From Pedobacter sp. Leaf41 (lineage in GTDB: Bacteria > Bacteroidota > Bacteroidia > Sphingobacteriales > Sphingobacteriaceae), in assembly GCF_001422545.1 (NCBI RefSeq), contig NZ_LMLE01000006.1:538211-602210 (forward strand): a stretch of DNA of 64,000 nt, given 5' to 3'. Below, piece after piece: positions 26,440 to 36,347 of this stretch (position 1 is its first letter; every line of letters begins with the position of its first letter). The notes under the pieces are model-generated. The model was not told where the DNA came from and ran no database searches. It worked only from the letters and a program-made list of their open reading frames with translations. The position numbers and the translations under genes were made by a program.

Positions 26440-28773
26440 ATGCGAAATCAAATTTTAATAATTTTATCATTCCTCTCTCTCTTTTTCGAACGTGCTTCCG
26501 CACAGCAAAATTTAAAACTCTGGTACAATAAACCGGCTAACCGGTGGGAAGAAACTATTCCACTTGGAAACGGCCGCCTGGGTATGATGCCTGACGGCGG
26601 AGTCACTCGTGAAAATATTGTGCTTAATGATATTACACTATGGTCTGGTGCGCCACAAGATGCCAATAATTACGAAGCTCATAAGAGTTTGGAAGAAATT
26701 AGGAAGCTTATTTTAGAAGGTAAAAACGACCTTGCTCAAGATTTAGTCAATAAAAATTTCATTTGTAAAGGCGAAGGTTCTGGAGGTGTGAATTATGGCT
26801 GTTTTCAGGTTCTGGGCAATTTATCTTTCAGCTTCAGTTACCCTAAACAACAAAATGCGGACTCCAAAGCGACAGCGTATCATCGCGAACTCTCGCTAAA
26901 TAATGCGTTGGCGAAAACAAGCTTTATACTTGATGGGGTGAGGTACACCCGCGAGTATTTAACCAGTTTTGATGATGATGTAAACGTAGTCGCATTAACG
27001 GCATCCAAGCCTGGGAAATTAAATTTTGATATTGAAACTTCTCGTCCGGAACGGGCCGAAGTAACGGCTGCCAATGGCGAACTTGTAATGAGCGGACAAT
27101 TGGATAATGGCATTGATGGTAAAGGAATGAAATATTCCAGTCGCGTTAAGGCTGTATTAACCGGGGGTACCCAAGAGCTTAAAAACAATAAGATTACTAT
27201 TAAAAACGCAACCAGTGTAATTGTTTATATGGCCGCGGGTACCAATTTTATGAACTCAGAATTTGAAGAGAAAATAAACCGCGATCTGAAATCGGCTGTT
27301 GCCAAAACATTTGATGTGCAACTGCAAAATCATATACGTAACTATCAAAAAAAGTTTAACCGTTTAAGCCTGCAGATAGGTGGTGGCAATCAGGATGATA
27401 TACCAACGGATGAACGCCTGGTTAATTACAATAAAAACCCGAAAGCCGATGTTGGTTTTCCGGTACTGTTTTACCAATTCGGCCGGTATTTAAGTATCAG
27501 CAGCACCCGTGTTGGCCTATTGCCGCCTAATCTGCAAGGTTTGTGGGCCAATCAAATCCATACTCCTTGGAATGGCGATTATCATTTGGATGTGAATATT
27601 CAAATGAACCAATGGCCGGTAGAGGTGAGTAATTTATCAGAATTGAATTTGCCGCTGGCCGATTTAGTAGGCCGAATGGTTAAAAATGGAGAAAAAACTG
27701 CTAAAGCTTACTATAATTCTAAAGGCTGGATTGCCCATGTGATTACGAATGTTTGGGGTTTTACCGAGCCTGGTGAAAGTGCTTCCTGGGGTGCTTCTAA
27801 CGCAGGTTCCGGCTGGTTATGTAATAACCTTTGGGATCATTATGCATTTAGTAACGATAAGGAATACTTAAAAAAGATATATCCAATATTAAAAGGATCT
27901 GCAGAGTTTTATGCCGATGCATTAATCAAAGATCCGGAAACGGGATGGTTGGTTACCGCACCATCTGTTTCGCCCGAAAATAGCTTTTACCTCCCTAACG
28001 GAAAAACGGCCAGTATATCAATGGGCCCAACTATTGATAATCAGATTGTTAGAGAACTGTTTAATAATGTGATCGATGCGGCTAAAACATTAGGTATTGA
28101 TCGTGCTTTTAGTAGCTTTCTTGCCGAAAAGCTGAAGTCAGTTCCACCTGCAGGAAATATTAGCAAAGATGGAAGAGTGATGGAATGGATTAGAGATTAT
28201 AAAGAAACCGAACCACAACACCGCCACATTTCTCATCTATATGGTCTTTATCCTGCTTCATTAATTACACCAATTAAAACACCAGCACTGGCAGAAGCAG
28301 CGAAGAAAACTTTAGAGGTACGTGGCGATGACGGACCAAGTTGGTCTATCGCTTATAAATTATTATTCTGGGCCAGGTTACATGATGGCGAACGATCTGG
28401 TAAATTGCTTCACGAATTGATGAAACCAACCATTAAGACAGATATTAATTATGGTGCAGGTGGCGGAATTTATCCAAACTTATTGTCGGCTGGTCCACCT
28501 TTTCAAATTGATGGTAATTTTGGCGGCACAGCAGGTATTGCCGAAATGCTTATTCAAAGTCATGATGGATTTATCGATTTATTACCATCTATCCCTCAAG
28601 AATGGAAAACATCAGGTAAAATTAAAGGGGTGAGGGCCCGAGGAAACCTCACTTTGGATTTTGAATGGAAAAATGGGGAAATTACTGCATATAAGATATA
28701 CAGCCCTGTTGCTAAAAGGATAAAATTAAGGGTTAACGGAAAAATTATCGAAGTAAGCAGCCAAAAATCTTAA
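26440..28773 (+). CDS. GH95 alpha-L-fucosidase, PUL 1
   Basis: A 777-residue exported glycoside hydrolase of family 95, which removes alpha-1,2-linked L-fucose (some members L-galactose) by inversion. The signal peptide ends near SAQQ (residue 22). The family opening LWYNKPANRWEETIPLGNGRLG is followed by the catalytic-site segments HLDVNIQMNQWPVEV, TAPSVSPEN (acid region), QHRHISHLYGLYP and QIDGNFGGTAGIAEM (aspartate region), all intact. It begins two bases after the SDR stop. A second GH95 in another locus (60116-62614) differs in several of these segments, for example NINTEMNYWP. Confidence 0.93.
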   Translation: MRNQILIILSFLSLFFERASAQQNLKLWYNKPANRWEETIPLGNGRLGMMPDGGVTRENIVLNDITLWSGAPQDANNYEAHKSLEEIRKLILEGKNDLAQDLVNKNFICKGEGSGGVNYGCFQVLGNLSFSFSYPKQQNADSKATAYHRELSLNNALAKTSFILDGVRYTREYLTSFDDDVNVVALTASKPGKLNFDIETSRPERAEVTAANGELVMSGQLDNGIDGKGMKYSSRVKAVLTGGTQELKNNKITIKNATSVIVYMAAGTNFMNSEFEEKINRDLKSAVAKTFDVQLQNHIRNYQKKFNRLSLQIGGGNQDDIPTDERLVNYNKNPKADVGFPVLFYQFGRYLSISSTRVGLLPPNLQGLWANQIHTPWNGDYHLDVNIQMNQWPVEVSNLSELNLPLADLVGRMVKNGEKTAKAYYNSKGWIAHVITNVWGFTEPGESASWGASNAGSGWLCNNLWDHYAFSNDKEYLKKIYPILKGSAEFYADALIKDPETGWLVTAPSVSPENSFYLPNGKTASISMGPTIDNQIVRELFNNVIDAAKTLGIDRAFSSFLAEKLKSVPPAGNISKDGRVMEWIRDYKETEPQHRHISHLYGLYPASLITPIKTPALAEAAKKTLEVRGDDGPSWSIAYKLLFWARLHDGERSGKLLHELMKPTIKTDINYGAGGGIYPNLLSAGPPFQIDGNFGGTAGIAEMLIQSHDGFIDLLPSIPQEWKTSGKIKGVRARGNLTLDFEWKNGEITAYKIYSPVAKRIKLRVNGKIIEVSSQKS

Positions 28774-28778
28774 ACTTC

Positions 28779-30806
28779 ATGAAATATGTAAACCCTATCA
28801 TTCCGGCGTTAATATTGGTAGCAGGGCTCTTTAGCCCGATAGCAATTCTTGCTCAAAAAATCAACTTTGGCGAAAATTCTTATCTCGATTATAATGTTAA
28901 TAGCGGTACTTTCAATGTTTATATTAATGGAAGACAGGTATTGCAAAACGCCTATTCGGAAGTTTTAGTCAATGAAAAATTCCTACGCTCAAACGATTTT
29001 ACAAATCGTTCGGTTAAAAAAAATGCATTCAAAAACAAGATAGGGGGTGGCTCGCACTATATTTTTACTACAAAAAGCAAGTCAGGTATTACTTTGACCC
29101 AAAATATTTATGCCTACACCAATCGAAATTTCTTTACCGTTAATGTAGCCGTTTCCGGATCGAACTTGAAAACCAACAAAATGATCCCTTTAAAAGGAGA
29201 ATTGGTCGGTTATGCAGATTTCACAACCTGCAGAAATTTATTTGTACCCTTTGATAATGATACTTTTATCAGTTACGAGGCTAATCTTTTAGTATTGAAG
29301 AAGGAAAATGTAAGTGCAGAAGTGACCGCAGTTTACCACAATACCAACCGCAAGGGCTTTATTATCGGTACCTTAAATCATGATAAATGGAAAACAGCAG
29401 TTAAAACCAAACTGATGGATTTGAACAGGCTGGAACTGACAACCGAATGTGGTTTTACCAGTTATGATATTACCCGCGATCAGATCGAACACGGCTACCT
29501 TTCAGGCAGATCCATTATTTCATCCAACATTTTCTTCGGTTATTTTAACGATTGGCGTAACGGAATGGAAAACTACGCTAAAACCGTCAGGGCAACTGAA
29601 ATCCCGATAGTAGCTAATTGGAATGGCCCCACGCCTGTGGGTTGGAATAGCTGGGGCGTGATGCAGGAAAAATTATCCTACAAAAAGGCAACTGAAGTAG
29701 TAGATTTTTTTGCTGAAAACCTCAAAGGTTTCCGAATGGGAAATGTCGCCTATATCGATCTGGATTCTTATTGGGATAATATGCTTAAGGGCAATGATTA
29801 TGCTACTTTGAAAAAGTTTGCAACTTATTGCAAAAGCAAGGGTTTAAAACCGGGCATTTACTGGGCACCATTTACCGACTGGGGTTTTCAGGGCGGCGCC
29901 AAAAGGAAAGCTCCGGGTAGTGATTATACCTTTGACCAAATGTGGACAAAAGTAAATAATGGTTTCCATGATTTTGATGGGGCACGGGCGCTTGATCCCA
30001 CTCATCCGGGAACGCAAAAAAGAATCTATTCTGTAATCTCGAATCTAAAATCTTGTGGCTTCGAAATGATCAAGATCGATTTTCTTGGCCATGCAGCGGC
30101 AGAATCTACACAATTTTATGATCCAAAAATTACAACAGGAATGCAGGCTTACCGCCTGGGAATGGAGTATCTGATTAAATGCCTGGATGGTAAAATGCTT
30201 ATCTATGCAGCAATTTCTCCTAGTTTAGCCTCTGGTAGGTACGTCCATGTAAGAAGAATTGCCTGTGATGCTTTCAAAACCATTAAGGATACAGAATACA
30301 CGTTGAATAGTGTTACTAATGGCTGGTGGCAAACCTATCTTTATAATTATATTGATGCTGACCATGTGGTGCTGGCTAATGAAAGCGAGGCTGCTAATAC
30401 CGCCAGAACTTTATCAGCAATAGTAACCGGAACCTTAATTGTTGGCGATGATTTCTCTGTCGAGGGGCAGTGGAAAGCCAGAGCAGAAAAGTTATTCCAA
30501 AATCAGGACCTACTGAAAATAATTACAGATGGAAAAGCCTTTAAACCTGTTGATGGTGATAAGGGCAAAAGTGCTTCTGGTCAATTTATAAAAGATCAGG
30601 GCAACATTAAGTATCTGGCACTTTTTAATTATGAGGATAAAAATACGGCAGCAACAATAGATTTTTCGAGACTGGGCATAAATGAACAGGCTATTTCTAT
30701 GATAGAGGATTTAATTGAAAATCAAGTGGTGTTTCCGAAAGATTATCATCAAAAAGAACTCGGTCCGGCACAGGCAACCATGCTTAAAATTACATTAAAG
30801 AATTAG
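28779..30806 (+). CDS. Clan GH-D glycoside hydrolase, alpha-galactosidase-like
   Basis: A 675-residue exported protein (signal peptide ending near AILAQ, residue 26). About 270 residues of beta sandwich precede a TIM barrel starting at TPVGWNSWGVMQ, a typical opening of GH27/GH36 alpha-galactosidases. The strand KIDFLGH places the probable nucleophile at D434, and RRIACDAF places a probable acid/base at D497, 63 residues later, as expected in clan GH-D. It is not the same as the standard GH36 encoded next to it and fits neither GH27 nor GH36 closely to my reading. The substrate may be an alpha-galactoside or a related alpha-linked pyranoside. Confidence 0.78.
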   Translation: MKYVNPIIPALILVAGLFSPIAILAQKINFGENSYLDYNVNSGTFNVYINGRQVLQNAYSEVLVNEKFLRSNDFTNRSVKKNAFKNKIGGGSHYIFTTKSKSGITLTQNIYAYTNRNFFTVNVAVSGSNLKTNKMIPLKGELVGYADFTTCRNLFVPFDNDTFISYEANLLVLKKENVSAEVTAVYHNTNRKGFIIGTLNHDKWKTAVKTKLMDLNRLELTTECGFTSYDITRDQIEHGYLSGRSIISSNIFFGYFNDWRNGMENYAKTVRATEIPIVANWNGPTPVGWNSWGVMQEKLSYKKATEVVDFFAENLKGFRMGNVAYIDLDSYWDNMLKGNDYATLKKFATYCKSKGLKPGIYWAPFTDWGFQGGAKRKAPGSDYTFDQMWTKVNNGFHDFDGARALDPTHPGTQKRIYSVISNLKSCGFEMIKIDFLGHAAAESTQFYDPKITTGMQAYRLGMEYLIKCLDGKMLIYAAISPSLASGRYVHVRRIACDAFKTIKDTEYTLNSVTNGWWQTYLYNYIDADHVVLANESEAANTARTLSAIVTGTLIVGDDFSVEGQWKARAEKLFQNQDLLKIITDGKAFKPVDGDKGKSASGQFIKDQGNIKYLALFNYEDKNTAATIDFSRLGINEQAISMIEDLIENQVVFPKDYHQKELGPAQATMLKITLKN

Positions 30807-30821
30807 TCAAAGCGAATAGAA

Positions 30822-33023
30822 ATGAAACAACCAAAGGTACCTCAATTGAAAAGTCAGATCCTGCTATGCTGTTTATTGGGCATGGTTCATCTTGCAAAAG
30901 CGCAAGAAATTATCGCGATAGAAACCGCCCATAATGCTATGGTACTCGAAGCGGTAAAAGGCAAAGATGTAAATACGGTCTACTTCGGGCAAAAATTGCA
31001 TTCGGCTGCCGAATATACGCAGGTTAACGCAACATATAAACAAACTACTGAATATACAGGTCAGCTAAATTCTGCTTATACACCATCCGGTTCCCGTAAT
31101 TTAGTTGAGCCAGCTATCAGCGTAACTCATTCCGACGGGAATAAAAGTCTAAACCTCATCTTTGTTAAAAAGGAGGTGGAAAATATCGATGCGAATGTGC
31201 GTTTAACCACTCTCACATTAAAAGATCCGGTTTATAATTTTACTGTTAAGCTTTTTTATAAGAGTTTTTATAAAGAGGATGTAATTGAGCAATGGACAGA
31301 AATTAGCCACGCGGAAAAAAAAGCGGTGACATTAGAAAAATTTGCTTCCGCAAACTTATATCTGAAAGGGAAAAGCTTTTACTTAAGGCAATATCATGGC
31401 GACTGGGCGAAGGAAATGCAACCAGAAGAAAGCCGGATTACCCATGGTATCAAAACATTGGATAGCAAACTAGGTACCCGTGCAAACTTATTTCAACCTT
31501 CCGTTTTTATGGTTTCGCTTAATGCTCCGGCAACTGAAAACCAGGGCGAAGTGCTGTATGGTGCAATGGAGTGGAGTGGTAACTTTCGAGTTGATTTAGA
31601 ATTGGATTATCAGGATAACCTGCGCATTATTGCAGGTATAAATAACTATGCCTCCAATTTTAAACTTAAGCCTAACGAACGTTTTCTTACGCCAAAATTC
31701 CTCTACACTTTTTCCCGTCAAGGTAAGGGAGATGCCAGTAGAAAATTACAAAACTGGGCTCGAAATTATCAGCTTTTAGATGGTAAGGGAGATCGTTTGA
31801 CCTTGTTGAACAACTGGGAAGCGACATATTTTGACTTTAATGAGCAAAAGCTGGCTGGTTTATTAAAAGATACAAAAGCATTGGGCGTGGATATGTTTCT
31901 ATTGGATGATGGTTGGTTTGCAAATAAATATCCCCGCAACGATGACCATGCAGGATTGGGCGATTGGCAGGAAAACAAACAGAAATTACCTAACGGCATA
32001 GGTTCTTTAGTAAAAGAAGCCGATAAAAATGGCGTAAAATTTGGAATCTGGATTGAACCTGAAATGGTGAATCCGAAAAGCGAACTATACGAAAAGCATC
32101 CAGATTGGATTGTTAAGCAATCTAAAAGAGAAGAATATTACTTCCGTAACCAGTTGGTTCTGGACTTAGCCAATCCAAAAGTGCAAGATTTTGTGTTTAG
32201 TGTAGTTGATGATCTATTTACAAAAAACCCATCACTGGCCTATATTAAATGGGACTGCAATGCCGTAATTTATAATGCTTATTCTTTACATCTTAAAGAT
32301 CAGGCCGCTTTTTACATCCAATACGTTGAGGGCTTATATAAGGTATTGGAAAGAATCAGAGCCAAATATCCAAAAGTACCGATGATGCTTTGCTCGGGTG
32401 GGGGTGGCCGGGTAGATTACGCCGCCCTTAAATATTTTACTGAATTTTGGCCCAGCGATAATACCGATCCGATGGAAAGAATATTTATTCAGTGGGAATA
32501 CTCTTATTTTTATCCGTCAATTGCCAGTTCCAATCATGTTACCGATTGGGGCAAGCAACCTATCAAATTCCGTACGGATGTAGCCATGATGGGCAAATTG
32601 GGTTTTGATATTGTGGTGAGTAAATTGCCGGAAAATGACTTGAAGTTTTGCCAGCTGGCGATTAAAAATTACAACGAGCTTAAGAAAACCATTTGGCAAG
32701 GTGAGCAGTATCGTCTGGCGAATCCCTCCGAAGGTAGCGTCGCCTCCATGTTATATGTTTCAAGCGATCAGTCTGCTGCGGTAAGTTTCAATTATCTGGT
32801 AAACAATCGTTATGATGAAGGTAGTAAATTGCCGATCAAAATGCAGGGACTCAATAGTGAAAAAAGATATAGATTAAAAGAGATCAATTTGTATCCAGGA
32901 ACAAATTCAACTTTGAATTCGAGTATGGTATACAGTGGCGATTTCTTAATGAAAGTGGGTTTTAATCCAAATGTAAAATCTGATAGAACCAGTGTAGTTA
33001 TTAAAATTGAGGAGGTTAAATAA
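30822..33023 (+). CDS. GH36 alpha-galactosidase
   Basis: A 733-residue exported enzyme that releases terminal alpha-D-galactose with retention. The signal peptide ends near AKAQ. An N-terminal beta supersandwich (about 30-310) is followed by a barrel with FLLDDGWFANK, KFGIWIEPEMVNP, the nucleophile D478 in YIKWDCNAV and the acid/base D546 in EFWPSDNTDP, both standard for the family. Length is normal for GH36. It begins 16 bases after the clan GH-D gene, and its stop overlaps the esterase start as TAATG. Confidence 0.94.
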   Translation: MKQPKVPQLKSQILLCCLLGMVHLAKAQEIIAIETAHNAMVLEAVKGKDVNTVYFGQKLHSAAEYTQVNATYKQTTEYTGQLNSAYTPSGSRNLVEPAISVTHSDGNKSLNLIFVKKEVENIDANVRLTTLTLKDPVYNFTVKLFYKSFYKEDVIEQWTEISHAEKKAVTLEKFASANLYLKGKSFYLRQYHGDWAKEMQPEESRITHGIKTLDSKLGTRANLFQPSVFMVSLNAPATENQGEVLYGAMEWSGNFRVDLELDYQDNLRIIAGINNYASNFKLKPNERFLTPKFLYTFSRQGKGDASRKLQNWARNYQLLDGKGDRLTLLNNWEATYFDFNEQKLAGLLKDTKALGVDMFLLDDGWFANKYPRNDDHAGLGDWQENKQKLPNGIGSLVKEADKNGVKFGIWIEPEMVNPKSELYEKHPDWIVKQSKREEYYFRNQLVLDLANPKVQDFVFSVVDDLFTKNPSLAYIKWDCNAVIYNAYSLHLKDQAAFYIQYVEGLYKVLERIRAKYPKVPMMLCSGGGGRVDYAALKYFTEFWPSDNTDPMERIFIQWEYSYFYPSIASSNHVTDWGKQPIKFRTDVAMMGKLGFDIVVSKLPENDLKFCQLAIKNYNELKKTIWQGEQYRLANPSEGSVASMLYVSSDQSAAVSFNYLVNNRYDEGSKLPIKMQGLNSEKRYRLKEINLYPGTNSTLNSSMVYSGDFLMKVGFNPNVKSDRTSVVIKIEEVK

Positions 33024-34966
33024 TGAAAAGGAAGCACATCGTATTGGCACTCTTGCTCATTTTTTGCTTTTTGCAAGTACGTGCAAAAATCACTTTACCT
33101 GCTTTTTTCACTTCAAATATGGTGCTAGAGCAAAATGCAGAAGTTTTGATGCAAGGAAAGGGAAGCCCCCGTAACCAGATCATGTTAGCCTGTTCTTGGG
33201 ATAAAAACAATAAATATGCAGTATGGACAGATCAAGCTGGGAACTTTAAGATAAAAATAAAAACGCCTTCCTATGGTGGACCATATACGATGGTGATATC
33301 GGGAGAGGGCATGGCTATAAAATTAAATAACGTAATGCTCGGTGATGTTTGGCTGTGCTCTGGTCAATCCAATATGGAAATGCCGCTGGCAGGATGGGGA
33401 AAAATCAATAATTATCAAACAGAAATTTCCGAGGCAAATTATCCAAATATCAGGTTGCTCCAGGTTGATCATAAAACAAGCAATTTTCCTTCAAATGAAA
33501 TCAGCGTTCAAAATGGGGGCTGGAATGTATGCACTCCAGCCAATATTCCGGAATTTTCTGCAACCGCTTATTTTTTTGCCAGAGAAGTTTACAAAAAAAC
33601 AGGAATTCCAATCGGTTTAATTCACAGTTCTTGGGGTGGTACAGTGGCCGAAGCGTGGACCAGTGCAGAAACGATCTCCAAAATACCTGATTTTCGGGCT
33701 GCTCTTGAACGTGTTCAACAATCGGATGATCAAGCAGGTTACGCAGAACAAATTTTACTTTGGAACAATGAATTAAATCTTCAGGATAAAGGACTTAAAT
33801 CAGGTATAGCAGTTTGGGCAAACAAAAGTTTTGATGATACCAGCTGGAAAAAAATGGAATTGCCGGCATTTTTCGATTCAACCGAAAAGCCCAACTTTGA
33901 TGGGATAGTTTGGTTTAGAAAAAATATAGTTATTCCGCGAGAATGGGGCGGAAAAGATTTAATCCTGAACCTTGGGACGATTGATGATAACGACATCACT
34001 TATTTCGACGGCAAAGAAATTGGCAACACACAGGGCTATGATCGGGAACGTAAATATGTTGTGCCGAAAGATAACGTTTCTCCTGGAGCGCATACAATAA
34101 CAGTTAGGGTTTTTGATGGCGGCGGTGGAGGTGGTATTTATGGCGATGCTACAACTCTTTTTATGCAATCGTCAAGCCAAAAACAAAGTCTGCAGGGTTT
34201 ATGGAAATATAACATTAGCCTCGATTTGAGGGATTTTAAACCGATGCCACAGGCCAATTCAGGCTCGAACAGGCCAACGGTTTTATACAATGCAATGATC
34301 CATCCTTTTGTTTGTTTGCCCATTAAAGGTGTGATCTGGTATCAGGGAGAGGCCAACGCCGGTCGGGCTAAACAATATAATACGCTTTTTCCGGCTTTGA
34401 TCGAAGATTGGAGAACTAAATTCAACAATCCTGTGCTTCCATTTTATTTTGCCCAACTTGCGGGTTATGGAAGGGGTGAGGGAGACCCAACTTCCTGGCC
34501 ACTACTTCGCGAAGCGCAGCTAAATGCCTCGAGACTGCCCTTTACAGCGATGGCCGTAACGGCTGATATTGGTGATGAACAGGACATTCACCCAAAAAAT
34601 AAGCAGGATGTGGGTAAGAGATTAGCGCTTATTGCCTTGGCCAAAACTTATGGAAAGCAAGTCGATTTTTCCGGTCCTGTATTTAAGTCAATGAGGAAAA
34701 ACAAGAATGAATTGATATTAAGCTTCGATTTCGGCCAAAATCTGGTGTTGAAAGCCAGTGGAGCAAATGGGGCATTTTCCATTGCTGGCAATGATCGGGT
34801 TTTTTATCCCGCTTCTGCCACTATTGTAAATGGGAAAGTAGTTCTAATGAGCAGTGAGGTAAAAATTCCGGTGGCGGCGAGGTATGCCTGGGCCAACTTC
34901 CCGGATGCTGTCCTGATCAACAAATCTGGACTGCCCGCAGGACCATTTAGAACCGATGATTGGTGA
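33023..34966 (+). CDS. SGNH carbohydrate acetylesterase with inserted beta-sandwich
   Basis: A 647-residue exported esterase of the sialate-O-acetylesterase type. The signal peptide ends near residue 21 (VRA). Block I is LCSGQSNMEMPL with the nucleophile S116, the oxyanion region is GVIWYQGEANAG, and the Asp-His pair is D521-I-H523 (EQDIHPKN). Between about residues 240 and 385 a GH2-like jelly-roll is inserted (WFRKNIVIPREWGGKDLILNLGTIDDNDITYFDGKEIG). This split layout resembles xyloglucan acetylesterases (family CE20, an inference). Last gene of PUL 1, coupled to the GH36 gene. It would clear acetyl groups that block the glycosidases. Confidence 0.85.
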   Translation: MKRKHIVLALLLIFCFLQVRAKITLPAFFTSNMVLEQNAEVLMQGKGSPRNQIMLACSWDKNNKYAVWTDQAGNFKIKIKTPSYGGPYTMVISGEGMAIKLNNVMLGDVWLCSGQSNMEMPLAGWGKINNYQTEISEANYPNIRLLQVDHKTSNFPSNEISVQNGGWNVCTPANIPEFSATAYFFAREVYKKTGIPIGLIHSSWGGTVAEAWTSAETISKIPDFRAALERVQQSDDQAGYAEQILLWNNELNLQDKGLKSGIAVWANKSFDDTSWKKMELPAFFDSTEKPNFDGIVWFRKNIVIPREWGGKDLILNLGTIDDNDITYFDGKEIGNTQGYDRERKYVVPKDNVSPGAHTITVRVFDGGGGGGIYGDATTLFMQSSSQKQSLQGLWKYNISLDLRDFKPMPQANSGSNRPTVLYNAMIHPFVCLPIKGVIWYQGEANAGRAKQYNTLFPALIEDWRTKFNNPVLPFYFAQLAGYGRGEGDPTSWPLLREAQLNASRLPFTAMAVTADIGDEQDIHPKNKQDVGKRLALIALAKTYGKQVDFSGPVFKSMRKNKNELILSFDFGQNLVLKASGANGAFSIAGNDRVFYPASATIVNGKVVLMSSEVKIPVAARYAWANFPDAVLINKSGLPAGPFRTDDW

Positions 34967-35353
34967 TTCTCTTCAAATCAAATTTATTAAATATATCAAT
35001 GCTTCTTTAGTTTTTGATGATTTTAGAGTAGTGATCTAAATATAGGGTTGGCAAGGATTACAAAAGCTTTTCGAAGTATAATCAGCGTTAGGTGGTTATC
35101 TTTGTACATTATTTAGTCTTCAACTGCCTCAATCCGTTATTGGCCTATCATTGATGCTTCCCTAATATCACGCGTTTGCTGATACAAAACGTAACCCGTT
35201 AACTCCACTGGAAAATTAAGCTGCTTTCCATGAATTGTGCTGGATCTTTGATCATGAAGATAAGTTGAGAATAGTCAAAAGTCCGTATCTAGTTACTTTA
35301 AAGTTGCCGTGTATGTTTAAAAAGTTCAGCTCATATTTTTTTCAATCAGGATG
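34967..35353. other. Intergenic region after PUL 1
   Basis: 387 bases between the convergent ends of the PUL 1 operon and the HIUase-like gene. No strong terminator hairpin, RNA gene or ORF was found. Confidence 0.5.
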
Positions 35354-35761
35354 TTAGTTGCCTCTGTAGGTACTGTATCCGTATGGAGATAAGGTGATCG
35401 GCACATGGTAGTGGTTATCATCTTTGATTTCAAAAACGACTTCAATAAAAGGATAAAAACTTTTCGTGTCTTTACCTGCAAAATAGTCTGCTATCAAAAA
35501 TGTCAACCGGTATATTCCTTTGTCGGTTTTGGTTTCTTGCAGAAAATTCCCGATCCTGCCATTTTTATCTGTTTTCTTCTGATCTATCAATGCCCACTCA
35601 TTAGTATCCCGATTTAATTTTTCTAATTTAACAGGAACATTTTCTGCGGGCAGCCCGGTAGAAATATCCAGGATATGACTGGAGAGGCGATATTCTGGCG
35701 CCTGTGCGTGGGCAAAGCTTAGGGTTAAGCCAAGCAACAATCCTAAAATCATTTTTTTCAT
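35354..35761 (-). CDS. Exported transthyretin-like protein, 5-hydroxyisourate hydrolase family
   Basis: A 135-residue protein with a signal peptide ending near residue 19 (SFAHAQ). The rest is the transthyretin-like fold: SSHILDISTGLPAENVPV carries the first family histidine, DKNGRIGNF the usual arginine, and HYHVPITLSPYGYSTYRGN the second histidine and C-terminus. HIU hydrolases, which open 5-hydroxyisourate in urate breakdown, normally end YRGS, whereas here it ends YRGN. Export with a changed last residue makes the standard role uncertain. It is 33 bases downstream of the GlcG/HbpS gene on the same strand. Confidence 0.82.
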   Translation of the reverse strand: MKKMILGLLLGLTLSFAHAQAPEYRLSSHILDISTGLPAENVPVKLEKLNRDTNEWALIDQKKTDKNGRIGNFLQETKTDKGIYRLTFLIADYFAGKDTKSFYPFIEVVFEIKDDNHYHVPITLSPYGYSTYRGN

Positions 35762-35794
35762 ATGCTTATTTTTTTGTTTTTTTTATTGAAATTA

Positions 35795-36307
35795 CTATCT
35801 GGCTGTAATGTCAGCTTGCGGAATGCTGGCGGATCTTCCTATAAGATCGTCATTTTCTGGGCTTCCTCCGCCTGCGATACCAATTGCACCGATTACTTTG
35901 CCGTCATGATAAAGTGGAAGTCCCCCGCCCAATAATAGAAGTTCTCCCAGACTGGTCAGGTTTTCTGTATCGGCGTTGGATTTTGCATTTCTAGCTAGAA
36001 CAAGTGTCGCAGTTTTTGTTGAGGCTGCGGTAAATGCTTTTCGCCTTGCTGCTTCAGTATTATGTACGCCGACACCTTCACCGCGGCTGAGAACAATCGT
36101 CTGCCCATCTGCATCCAGAACTGCCACTGCAACTTCTTTACCTAGCTGGGTGGCTTTCGCCCTTGCCATATGAGTAAGCTGAAGAGCTGTCTCTAATGTT
36201 ATTTGCTCCGTTTTTACCAGAAATAACGAGCCATTGCCTGATTTGACCTGTCCGAAGGACTTAGACACTACAAATGAGAGCAAAGCAATATATATAATTG
36301 ATTTCAT
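35795..36307 (-). CDS. Exported GlcG/HbpS family protein
   Basis: A 170-residue protein with a signal peptide (to about SFGQ, residue 20) and a single GlcG/HbpS domain. Characteristic stretches are TLETALQLTHMARAKATQLG, VAVAVLDADGQTIVLSRGEG, and the glycine-rich end GELLLLGGGLPLYHDGKVIGAIGIAGGGSPENDD. Some members bind haem, others occur with glycolate or diol pathways, and the role here is unknown. It is followed by the HIUase-like gene and preceded by a Crp-type regulator gene on the same strand, with a terminator-like hairpin between regulator and this gene. Confidence 0.88.
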   Translation of the reverse strand: MKSIIYIALLSFVVSKSFGQVKSGNGSLFLVKTEQITLETALQLTHMARAKATQLGKEVAVAVLDADGQTIVLSRGEGVGVHNTEAARRKAFTAASTKTATLVLARNAKSNADTENLTSLGELLLLGGGLPLYHDGKVIGAIGIAGGGSPENDDLIGRSASIPQADITAR

Positions 36308-36323
36308 GCGAACCTTTTTTTTA

Positions 36324-36331
36324 CAAAGATA
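36324..36331 (-). promoter_or_regulatory. Putative -7 box of the GlcG/HbpS gene
   Basis: On the minus strand it reads TATCTTTG, a perfect TAnnTTTG, 16 bases before the ATG. No exact TTTG is seen at the -33 position. It implies separate transcription from the Crp-type gene upstream. Confidence 0.45.
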
Positions 36332-36347
36332 GCTTGATGTTCCCTCT

